64,000 nt of DNA from Planctomycetota bacterium (GTDB lineage: Bacteria; Planctomycetota; UBA1135; GCA-002686595). Where the stretch lies: positions 62,001 through 126,000 of the forward strand of contig JADHOC010000015.1 of the NCBI GenBank assembly GCA_016779205.1. Direction: 5' to 3'. Below are positions 25,298 to 32,465 of this stretch, in pieces; within the stretch, counting starts at the first letter, position 1, and every line of letters starts with the position of its first letter. Position numbers and translations under genes: made by a program. Under the pieces are notes generated by a model. That model did no database searches, was not told where the DNA came from, and worked only from the letters and a program-made list of their open reading frames with translations.

Positions 25298-26070
25298 TCC
25301 TCCGCAGCAGCGAAGATCGGGCCCCGCTCGCCCTGCGCTCCCTCTCCGTCGCTTACCGCGGCGTCCCCGCCCTGTGGGACGTCTCGTGGGAAGCGCGCGC
25401 GGGGTCCATGACGGCCATCGTCGGCCCCAATGGCGCCGGCAAGTCCACGCTCCTCAACGCCGCCATGGGCGCCCTGCGACCGCTCGCGGGGGAGGCCTTC
25501 TTCTGGGGGCAGCCCTTCGCCGAAGCGCGCTCGAGGGTGGCCTACGTCCCCCAGCGCGAATCGGTGGACTGGGACTTCCCGGTGACCGCCCTCGAGGTCG
25601 TCGAGATGGGCTCCGCCCGCCGGCTCGACTGGCTCCTCCCCGCGTGGGTGCGCCGCGGGGCTGCCAACCGGGGACACCGGCGGGAAGCCCGCGGTTGCCT
25701 CGAGGAGCTCGGCCTCGGCGCGTTCGCCGACCGACCGATCGGTCAGCTCTCCGGTGGACAGCAGCAGCGAGTGTTCCTCGCGCGCGCCCTCGCCCAGCAA
25801 GCCGACCTGCTGCTCCTCGACGAGCCCTTCGCCGGCGTGGACTCCGAGACGGAGGACGCGCTGTTCCAGCGCCTGCGACGGCTCTGCTCTGAAGGCACCA
25901 CGGTCGTCGCCGTGCACCATGACCTCGAGACGGCGCGGTCGCGCTTCGACGATGCCGTGCTCCTGTCAGGCTCCGTCGTGGCCACCGGGCCCGCGACCGA
26001 GGTGCTCTCCGAGGAGAACGTCCGGCGGGCCTTCGCGCCCGGCAGCCGGTCCCCGCGGCAGCTCGCCTGA
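25294..26070 (+). CDS. Mn/Zn ABC transporter ATP-binding protein (TroB-type)
   Basis: 258-residue cytoplasmic ABC ATPase energising the metal importer. Walker A is GPNGAGKST (about 44-52), the Q loop lies in YVPQRESVDWDFPVT (a stretch characteristic of MntB/TroB proteins), the signature is LSGGQQQR, Walker B is LLLLDEPFAGVD and the switch His is in AVHHDL. It overlaps the binding-protein gene by 4 bp and is followed 18 bp later by the first permease, so the set is one operon. Confidence 0.95.
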   Translation: MILRSSEDRAPLALRSLSVAYRGVPALWDVSWEARAGSMTAIVGPNGAGKSTLLNAAMGALRPLAGEAFFWGQPFAEARSRVAYVPQRESVDWDFPVTALEVVEMGSARRLDWLLPAWVRRGAANRGHRREARGCLEELGLGAFADRPIGQLSGGQQQRVFLARALAQQADLLLLDEPFAGVDSETEDALFQRLRRLCSEGTTVVAVHHDLETARSRFDDAVLLSGSVVATGPATEVLSEENVRRAFAPGSRSPRQLA

Positions 26071-26088
26071 GGTCAGGAGCGCTCCGGG

Positions 26089-27138
26089 GTGCTCGACGTT
26101 CCGACCGCGTCCCTGGCGTCCCTCGCCAGCGCCTCCGTGTCCGGAGCCACGGCGACTCCCGCGGAGGGAGGTCTGCTGGAGGCGTGGGCCCGAGTGCTCT
26201 CCTTCCAAGGCGGCTACAACACCAACGTCGTGTTGTTCGGCACGATCCTCCTCGGCATCAGCGCCGGCGCCGTCGGCTCCTTCGCCATGCTCAAGGGCAG
26301 GGCGCTGGTGGCGGACGCCATCAGCCACGCCTCCCTCGTCGGCGTCGCCCTCGCCTTCCTGCTCCACTCCGCCCTCGGTCAACAGGAACGGAGCATGCCC
26401 CTGCTCATGCTCGGCGCCGCGGCCTCCGGCGCCTGCGCGGTCGTCGCCATCGAGTGGATCTCGAAGCACACTCGCCTGAGCCCGGAGACGGCGGTCGCGA
26501 CCGTCTCCAGCTCCTCCTTCGGCGCAGGCATCGTCGCGCTCTCTGCCACGCGGCGGGTGGACGGCGCCGACCGCGCGGGGTTGGACGAGCTCATCTTCGG
26601 CTCCACGGCGTCCATGACCCGCGCCGACGCCCTCCTGATGGCGGTCCTCGCCGCCGCCGCGCTGGGCGCCACCCTGGCCCTCTACCGGATCCTCACGGCG
26701 GTCGCCTTCAACGAGCGGTTCGCGCGCTCGAAGGGGCTGCCGGTCCGGCTGCTCGACGCGATCCTCGCAGCCCTCGTGGGCGCCGTGGCCATGGCGGGGC
26801 TCCAGGCGGTGGGCATGCTCCTGGTCGCCGCGCTGCTCGTGGCCCCCGCCGCCACCGCCCGGCTCTGGACGACCCGCGTGGCCCCGATGGTCCTGGTCGC
26901 CGCCGCAGCGGGGGCCGGCGCCGCGTGGGTGGGCGCCTCCTTCTCGGCGGTCACCCCGGGGGCTCCTGCCGGGCCGCTGATCATCGTCTCGGCCGCGTCG
27001 ACCTTCATGTTGAGCCTCCTCATCGCGCCCGAACGCGGCCTGCTCTCCGGCTGGCTCCGCCACCGGAGGATCGCAGCCGCCGCCCGGCGGGTGGCCGCCA
27101 GCGAGGGCCAACCTCGGCCCAGGGGGGGAGCGTCATGA
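26089..27138 (+). CDS. Mn/Zn ABC transporter permease 1 (TroC-type)
   Basis: 349-residue ABC-3 family membrane permease with about eight to nine helices. Recognisable segments are GSFAMLKGRALVADAISHAS, the conserved first-loop region of the family, ARSKGLPVRLLDAILAAL (coupling to the ATPase) and QAVGMLLVAALLVAPAATARL, the highly conserved late helix. The N-terminal 35 residues are Ala/Ser-rich and not conserved; the GTG at 26089 was taken but a later start is possible. The stop TGA overlaps the ATG of the second permease (ATGATG). Two different permease subunits, rather than a homodimer, are typical of the TroCD/MntCD arrangement. Confidence 0.92.
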   Translation: MLDVPTASLASLASASVSGATATPAEGGLLEAWARVLSFQGGYNTNVVLFGTILLGISAGAVGSFAMLKGRALVADAISHASLVGVALAFLLHSALGQQERSMPLLMLGAAASGACAVVAIEWISKHTRLSPETAVATVSSSSFGAGIVALSATRRVDGADRAGLDELIFGSTASMTRADALLMAVLAAAALGATLALYRILTAVAFNERFARSKGLPVRLLDAILAALVGAVAMAGLQAVGMLLVAALLVAPAATARLWTTRVAPMVLVAAAAGAGAAWVGASFSAVTPGAPAGPLIIVSAASTFMLSLLIAPERGLLSGWLRHRRIAAAARRVAASEGQPRPRGGAS

Positions 27139-28076
27139 TGCCCCCGGAGCTGCACGAGTTCCTGACCCTCGACCTGATGCCCCTGGTGGCCGTGACGGCC
27201 TCCGCCGCCACGCTGGCCCTGCTCGGCTCCTTCCTGGTCCTGCGCCGCCAGGCCATGCTCGGGGACGCCATGGCCCACTCGGTCCTGCCCGGCCTCGTCG
27301 CCGCGTTCCTCGTGACCGGCTCCAGGGATGCGGGCCCGATGTTCCTCGGCGCCACGGCCGCCGCGGCGCTCTCGGGCCTCACGATCGCGGCGATCATCCG
27401 CCACGGGCGAGTGGAGCGCAGCGCCGCCATCGGCCTGGTCTACACGACCATGTTCGCCCTCGGCGTCCTGCTCCTCGAGCTCAACGGCGGCGCCAACGTC
27501 GACCTCGACGTGGACTGTGTCCTCAGCGGCCAGCTCGAGCTGATGTTCTGGAATGCACCGACCACCTGGGCCGAGGTCCTCGACGCGTCGAGCTTCGCGG
27601 GGATGCCCCCCCAGCCCCTGCGCCTGGTGGGCCTCCTCATCGCCTCGGCCGCGGCGGTGGTCCTGGCCTGGCCCCTCCTCCGCGCCGTGACCTTCGACGC
27701 CGCCTTCGCCCGCTCCCGCGGCCTGCTTCCCGCGGCCACCTCCGCGGGCCTGATGGCCCTCACCACCCTGGCCATCGTGCTGAGCTTCGACGCCGTCGGC
27801 TCGATCCTGGCCATCGCCCTGCTCACCTGCCCGCCCGCCACCGCGCGGCTCCTCACCGACCGCATGGGCCCCTACGTGATGCTCTCGGTCGGTCTCGGCG
27901 GGGCCGCAGGCCTCCTCGGCTACGGGCTCGCCACGCGGGGCGCGCCCCTGCTGCTGGGCGCCTCGGTGGACGCGAGCGGGGCGGTGGCTGCGCTGTCGGG
28001 GTTGGGGCTCATCGTGGCCGCCGTGGGCTCCCGGCGCGGGCGATCTCGCCCTCGCGCGCCCCGGCCTGGCCTATGA
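27135..28076 (+). CDS. Mn/Zn ABC transporter permease 2 (TroD-type)
   Basis: 313-residue second ABC-3 permease, about eight helices. It shows LGSFLVLRRQAMLGDAMAHS near the N-terminus, ARSRGLLPAATSAGLMALT in the coupling region and DAVGSILAIALLTCPPATAR in the late conserved helix. It is clearly paralogous to the preceding permease. A purine-rich GGGGGGGAG stretch serves as ribosome-binding site just before ATG 27135, with a second ATG directly after (27138). The Arg/Pro-rich tail (about 297-313) is not conserved. Probable last gene of the importer; yedK follows after 7 bp and could be read through. Confidence 0.92.
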   Translation: MMPPELHEFLTLDLMPLVAVTASAATLALLGSFLVLRRQAMLGDAMAHSVLPGLVAAFLVTGSRDAGPMFLGATAAAALSGLTIAAIIRHGRVERSAAIGLVYTTMFALGVLLLELNGGANVDLDVDCVLSGQLELMFWNAPTTWAEVLDASSFAGMPPQPLRLVGLLIASAAAVVLAWPLLRAVTFDAAFARSRGLLPAATSAGLMALTTLAIVLSFDAVGSILAIALLTCPPATARLLTDRMGPYVMLSVGLGGAAGLLGYGLATRGAPLLLGASVDASGAVAALSGLGLIVAAVGSRRGRSRPRAPRPGL

Positions 28077-28083
28077 TCAGGGC

Positions 28084-28764
28084 GTGTGTGGCCGATATGC
28101 AGTGACCGTCGCCCCTGACGTGCTCGCGGCGCTCTTCAACCTGAGCGGATCGAGCGACCTCGCCGAGCGGTTCAACCTCGCGCCGTCCCAGGAGGCCCCG
28201 GTCATCGTCCGGGACGAGACCGGAGAGGGGCGCGCGCTCGCCACGATGCGATGGGGTCTGGTGCCCTCCTGGGCAAGGGACTCGAAGATCGCCCACCGGA
28301 CGATCAACGCGCGGTCCGAGACCGCCGCCGAGAAGCCCTCGTTCCGGTCCGCGTTCAAACGGCGCCGCTGCCTCGTGCCGGCGAGCTGGTTCTACGAGTG
28401 GCAGCGCGAGGCGGGGACCAAGGTCCCCTACCGGATCCAGCGCGCCGACGGCCGCCCCCTGGCCTTCGCCGGGCTCTGGGAGCGCTGGAAGGGCTCGGCG
28501 ACCGAGCCGCCCCGGACCTCCTTCACGGTCCTCACCACGAGCGCCAACGACGACGTGGCGCCGCTCCATGACCGCATGCCGTGCCTCATCGAGCCCGTCG
28601 ACTTCGACCGCTGGCTGACCCCGGAGGTGGAGGACCCGGACGCCACCCGCCGGCTGCTCGACCCGGCCCCCGCGGGCCTGCTCACCCTCGACCGGGTGAG
28701 CTCGAGGCTGAACAGCGTCCGCAACGAGGGCGCCGGCCTGATGACGCCGGACACGCTCTTCTGA
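28084..28764 (+). CDS. SOS response-associated peptidase family protein (YedK/HMCES)
   Basis: 226-residue SRAP-domain protein that forms a covalent thiazolidine DNA-protein crosslink at abasic sites in single-stranded DNA and so shields them. The catalytic Cys2 must be exposed by removal of the initiator Met; the GTG at 28084 gives MCGRY exactly, fixing the start. The remaining active-site residues are Asn75 (TINARSET), Glu105 (FYEW) and His162 (LHDRMP). It begins 7 bp after the metal permease stop, so it may be transcribed with the importer, though the functions are unrelated. Other DNA-damage genes (imuA, imuB) lie about 11 kb away. Confidence 0.93.
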   Translation: MCGRYAVTVAPDVLAALFNLSGSSDLAERFNLAPSQEAPVIVRDETGEGRALATMRWGLVPSWARDSKIAHRTINARSETAAEKPSFRSAFKRRRCLVPASWFYEWQREAGTKVPYRIQRADGRPLAFAGLWERWKGSATEPPRTSFTVLTTSANDDVAPLHDRMPCLIEPVDFDRWLTPEVEDPDATRRLLDPAPAGLLTLDRVSSRLNSVRNEGAGLMTPDTLF

Positions 28765-28769
28765 GGCCT

Positions 28770-28794
28770 CGCTCCAGGATCGCCCCCCGGAGCG
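28770..28794. terminator. Weak stem-loop between convergent genes
   Basis: CGCTCC (28770-28775) pairs with GGAGCG (28789-28794) around a 13-base loop in the 39-bp gap between the convergent yedK-type gene and the secreted-protein gene. The stem is short and no T tract follows, so terminator function is only suggested by position. Confidence 0.3.
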
Positions 28795-28803
28795 TCACCC
28801 CGT

Positions 28804-29949
28804 TCACCGCTTGCGTCGCGGGCGGTAGCGGCTCCAGGACCGCATGAACTCCGAGGCCCGCTGCATCAGCTCGTGGTCCGATGCCGCCACCAGCACGTCC
28901 AGCTGGTCCTCCACGGGGATCTGATAGGCGGGGTTGGTCTCCCAGCTCCCGTCGGGGTGGGTGGTCTTGAAGCCGGCCTTGTAGCGGAGGCGGAAGGCCT
29001 CGGCGGCCCTGGGCAGCACCTCGGGCTCGTGGCGCAGGAGGTACTCGACCATCCCGAAGGCGAGCTGGGCCTTGTGGTCATCCCAGGTGTTCGGACGCCA
29101 ACCAGCGAACTCGTCCAGGGAGAGCGGGTCCTTCTTCCGCTTCTTGAACTCGCGCTTCAGCTCGGTCTCCCAGCCGCCGTGCTCGCCGACGCCCACGAAG
29201 CCGCTCCGGTATGGGAAGCAATAGATGTCGCGCATCACCTCGAGCTCGACGCTCCAGGCCGCAGCCAAGCTGAGCCAGGTCGGCTGCGGGCCGTAGGACC
29301 GGAAGGTGAGCAGCCGGACGAGGCGGTTGACCAGCTCGTTCTCCGAGCGCCAGACCTTCCCGATCTCGAAGCCCTCGGGCGCCTCCTGCCAGACCGCGGC
29401 GGTGAACTGCTCCTCCGAGAAGCCCGGGCGCATGCCGTGGACGTGCGCCAGGGAGGCCAGGTCGTCTCGCGCTTCGCCGAGGCCGGCGAGCAGCGCGTGG
29501 TACTCCTGCTCCTTCCTGATCTCCACCAGCACCACGGGGACCTGGTCGGGGATGTGGTCGCCCACCCCCCAGGCAGCGCTATGGAACGTCTCGTCCGAGC
29601 CGGCTCGGTCCGGCGGCGAGAGCAGCGCGTCGAATCCGTCCAGGGTCTTCTCGACCAGCTTCATGCGCCGTCGCGCCACCTTCTTCGAGGAGGTCACCAG
29701 CAGCACGCGACCGTCGCGGGAGAGCGAGACGTGGTAGTCGTGAGCCTCGATCCAGTCTCGATAGAGCTCCAGCTGCTCGAGAGCGCCCTGGACGGTGCTG
29801 GCAGGCAGGTGATCGGTGAGCTCATCGACGGGATAGGCCTTCCCCTGCACGGAGACCTCGAGCTCGTCGGCGGCGGGCATGGCGGCAGCGGGTGCCGCCG
29901 AGGTCATGATCGGGGCCAGGGCGAGGAGGAGGGTGAGGGGCTGTCGCAT
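28804..29949 (-). CDS. Secreted protein of unknown function
   Basis: 381 residues. A signal peptide (MRQPLTLLLALAPIMTSAAPAAA) is cleaved near residue 23-24, then a mixed alpha/beta globular region rich in Trp, Tyr and charged residues follows (for example WLSLAAAWSVELEVMRDIY and YKAGFKTTHPDGSWETN), ending in a basic RPRRKR tail. I find no catalytic motif or family I can name; the periodic helical segments and the EHGGWE / HPDGSWE pair are notable but unexplained. The ATG at 29947-29949 was chosen for the signal peptide; the frame upstream is open but antisense-like. No operon partner: 39 bp separate it from convergent yedK and 326 bp from trmB. Confidence 0.7.
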   Translation of the reverse strand: MRQPLTLLLALAPIMTSAAPAAAMPAADELEVSVQGKAYPVDELTDHLPASTVQGALEQLELYRDWIEAHDYHVSLSRDGRVLLVTSSKKVARRRMKLVEKTLDGFDALLSPPDRAGSDETFHSAAWGVGDHIPDQVPVVLVEIRKEQEYHALLAGLGEARDDLASLAHVHGMRPGFSEEQFTAAVWQEAPEGFEIGKVWRSENELVNRLVRLLTFRSYGPQPTWLSLAAAWSVELEVMRDIYCFPYRSGFVGVGEHGGWETELKREFKKRKKDPLSLDEFAGWRPNTWDDHKAQLAFGMVEYLLRHEPEVLPRAAEAFRLRYKAGFKTTHPDGSWETNPAYQIPVEDQLDVLVAASDHELMQRASEFMRSWSRYRPRRKR

Positions 29950-30275
29950 GGTGTCGGGTACCAAAGGGGATAGGGCGAGCGGCGCCATCGAGAGGTGCCT
30001 TCGGGATCGGGCCGTGGGCCAGCGCCCGCGGTCTCCTCCAAATGCCCCTCGAGCTGGGGAGCGGACAGGCGATCCATCAGAAACGGAGCGGCCGCGCTCG
30101 CCCCCCTCGTTCGAAAGGCGCTCACCCCCCGTTACGCCCCAGCCGGTCGGTTTATTCGCGCCCAGCCGCGGTTCTGGCCGCCGTTGACGCACGCTTGACG
30201 CCCCGGACACATCCCCATCGCATCCGCCGACCGGGGGCCCACGGCCGCACCTCCCCCGTCTCTTCTCCCGCCCGG
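29950..30275. other. Intergenic stretch, 326 bp, nothing recognised
   Basis: This stretch lies between two minus-strand genes and presumably carries the promoter of the secreted-protein gene and the 3' end of trmB transcription. It contains two CG-rich tracts and a slightly A/T-richer patch around 30150, but I find no convincing -35/-10 pair, stem-loop or small gene with coding character. Confidence 0.5.
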
Positions 30276-31058
30276 CTAGCGGGCGGGTCGAGTGAACCTG
30301 GGCCGCGCCGCTCCAGGAGGCCCCTGGAGCATCCGCTTGGCCCTCGCCAGCTGCTCCTCGCAGACCTCCACCTTCCGGCGGAGCCGCACGTAGTGGATCG
30401 AGCGCCCCTCCTGGATCCACCGCTCCTCGTATGCCGTCTTGAAGGCCAGGAGGTCCGTGAGCTCCGCGTCGAAGCGGCCCGCCGGCGCGCCGTGAACGTC
30501 GTCGCAGCTCTCCTCCACGGCCATCTCGGCGAGGGGGCCATCGCGCAGCGTGTTCTCGTAGAACTCCGGGCTGTCGGTCTTCACGTGGACCACGCCACCC
30601 TCGGTCAACATGCTCTGGTAGAGCCAGAGGTAGTGCGGAGAGGTGAGCCGCTTGGTCCCCCGCTTGTCCGCGTGCTGGGGGTCGGAGAAGGTCAGCCAAA
30701 CCTGATCCACTTCGCGCGGGGCGAAGAAGTGATCCAGCCACTGGATCCGCGCGCGCAGGAAGGCCGCGTTCAGCAGCCCCCCCACGTGCGCGGCCTTCGC
30801 GCCACGCCAGAAGCGGTGCCCCTTCAGGTCGACGCCCACCACGTTGGTCGCCGGGAAGCGCCGCGCCAGCTCGACCGCGAACATCCCCTGCCCGCAGCCG
30901 AGCTCGAGCGTCAGGGGGGCGGCCTGGGCGAAGACCCGTTCGCACCACTCGCCCCGCAGGTAGCTGGCTCCGGCGGCGATCTCGGCCAGGTCGGGCTCAT
31001 GGACCCGCTCCATGTCCTCGTTCTCCCGCCAGCGGTCTCGTTTCGTCCTGCTTCGCAT
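30276..31058 (-). CDS. trmB: tRNA (guanine-N7)-methyltransferase
   Basis: 260-residue SAM-dependent enzyme that makes m7G at position 46 of tRNA. The SAM loop is ELGCGQG (52-58), followed by an acidic GVDLKG that binds the ribose, and the family signature FSDPQHADKRGTKRLT near 125-139, which corresponds to the PDPWPKKRHHKRR segment of E. coli TrmB and is closer to the Bacteroidetes-type variant. The C-terminal third retains YEERWIQEGRSIHYVRL, matching the substrate-binding end of the family. The ATG at 31056-31058 gives a natural basic start (MRSRTKRDRW); an ATG 69 bases upstream would add Gly/Pro-rich residues. Its nearest neighbours are unrelated secreted proteins. Confidence 0.93.
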   Translation of the reverse strand: MRSRTKRDRWRENEDMERVHEPDLAEIAAGASYLRGEWCERVFAQAAPLTLELGCGQGMFAVELARRFPATNVVGVDLKGHRFWRGAKAAHVGGLLNAAFLRARIQWLDHFFAPREVDQVWLTFSDPQHADKRGTKRLTSPHYLWLYQSMLTEGGVVHVKTDSPEFYENTLRDGPLAEMAVEESCDDVHGAPAGRFDAELTDLLAFKTAYEERWIQEGRSIHYVRLRRKVEVCEEQLARAKRMLQGPPGAARPRFTRPAR

Positions 31059-31136
31059 CGGGCCAGAGGATGGCGCTTTGCCCACAGGCCGCAACCCCCG
31101 GCCCCCGAACGATCGCGCAGGACTCAACGGAACGAA

Positions 31137-31171
31137 GGGAGGGGTCGGACGACCTGCGCCCGACCCCTCCC
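31137..31171 (-). terminator. Strong stem-loop after the secreted-protein gene
   Basis: A perfect 12-bp stem, GGGAGGGGTCGG (31137-31148) with CCGACCCCTCCC (31160-31171), and an 11-base loop, 25 bp past the stop of the minus-strand gene at 31197. On that strand a moderately T-rich stretch (TTCGTTCCGTTG) follows the stem, consistent with an intrinsic terminator that separates it from trmB. Confidence 0.65.
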
Positions 31172-31196
31172 CGTGAGCCGCACAGCCGGGCGGGCC

Positions 31197-32396
31197 CTAG
31201 AGCGTGAGGGTGATCTCCACCCCGTCCGTGAAGTTCGACGTGGCGGACCCTCCGACCGAGTCCCGGTGCCACGCCTGGAAGTTCCACGCCTCGCCGACCG
31301 CGCCGGATACGAAGCCCGTGGGCTGAGGGATCTGTGTCAGGTCGATGGGCAGGGTGAAGCTCCCCGCCGTGCCCGAGTTCAGGATCTGCCCCGGGCCCAC
31401 GTAGCGTCCGATGGACCCCCCGAGGCACAGGTTGCCCTGGGAGCCGCCGGGGCCCGTGACGAACGCCTGCTGCTGGCTGGTCAGGAAGAAGCCGAACGAC
31501 GTCGCCGGCAGGTCCGAGGCCTCCAGCGAGAGCTGGTTGGTGCTGAGGGACGGGGAACCCAGCCCGACGATCGAGCCGGATCCGCCGGTGGAGTTGATCA
31601 CCCCCGGTCCGCAGTAGCTCGTCCCCACGCCCGCCGAGGGGTCCCCCTTCGCGATCACGAGGTTGTCGAAGTAGAAGAGGTCGTTGTTGTTGCCCCCCGA
31701 CGAGATCCGGATCTCGTTGAAGAACATGTCGTGGATCATCTCGTCGAGGTCTGCGGTCCCAGTGGGGTAGTCCGTGGCCGGGTTCACGTAGAGCCGGAGC
31801 CGCTCCATCCCCGGGAGGAAGTCGATCCGGGTGACCAGCCGCGCGGGCGCGGTGTCGTCGCTGCCCGCGATGGTGATCGGGCCCGGCCCGGCGGGTCCCT
31901 CGTCGTCGATCCCCCACTCGTTGGTGTTCCAAGGGGAGCCGATGAAGAGCTCCTCGCCGGTCCCCTGCTGGATCAGCGCGAAGCCCCCGAAGCGCTCGAC
32001 CGGCTGGCCGGAGAACGCCACGAGGCTGAAGGAGAACCAGAGCGTGGTGTTGTCCAGGCCGAACAGCCCCCCCGCCGCCACGTCCGGGTGCAGCGCGGCG
32101 TCAGGCTTGCGGTACGCCTCGCCGAAGGGATTGACCTGGCCGGCGTAGGCCCCGACGCCGTCGCTCAGGGCGAAGGGAGGCGCGACCGTCGCGTCGAACA
32201 GGGTCAGGTCGTCGTTCGTCGGGCCGCTCACCCACCAGGGATTCTCCCAGCCCACGCCGCCGGCCTGCTGGAAGAAGGGCCCGGGGACGGGGTACTCGAA
32301 GGTCTCGGAGGCCACGACGGTCACCTGAGCGGAGGCCGTGGGGAGGAGGCCCGCCGCGGTGGCGAGCGCCAGGATGATGGGAAGGAGCTTGGTCAT
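31197..32396 (-). CDS. Secreted protein with planctomycete-type C-terminal beta module
   Basis: 399 residues with a signal peptide (cleaved near TASAQ, about residue 23). The N-terminal two-thirds form a jelly-roll-like domain (TLWFSFSLVAFSG, FYFDNLVIAKG) of the concanavalin-A/laminin-G kind, which often binds sugars. From about residue 263 (GTSYCGPGVINSTG) begins a module ending in GEAWNFQAWHRD and SNFTDGVEITL; I know modules of this pattern from very many secreted proteins of deep-branching Planctomycetota, where they may act as surface or matrix anchors. No catalytic residues are seen. The ATG at 32394-32396 fits the signal peptide. A strong hairpin follows the stop, so it is probably monocistronic. 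Confidence 0.8.
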   Translation of the reverse strand: MTKLLPIILALATAAGLLPTASAQVTVVASETFEYPVPGPFFQQAGGVGWENPWWVSGPTNDDLTLFDATVAPPFALSDGVGAYAGQVNPFGEAYRKPDAALHPDVAAGGLFGLDNTTLWFSFSLVAFSGQPVERFGGFALIQQGTGEELFIGSPWNTNEWGIDDEGPAGPGPITIAGSDDTAPARLVTRIDFLPGMERLRLYVNPATDYPTGTADLDEMIHDMFFNEIRISSGGNNNDLFYFDNLVIAKGDPSAGVGTSYCGPGVINSTGGSGSIVGLGSPSLSTNQLSLEASDLPATSFGFFLTSQQQAFVTGPGGSQGNLCLGGSIGRYVGPGQILNSGTAGSFTLPIDLTQIPQPTGFVSGAVGEAWNFQAWHRDSVGGSATSNFTDGVEITLTL

Positions 32397-32465
32397 GGGA
32401 GGGAAGTGGAAAGGCGACCCCGGGCGTGTCCTCGCCAGCCGGCTGCGCCGGCGGCGGCCCAGTGG

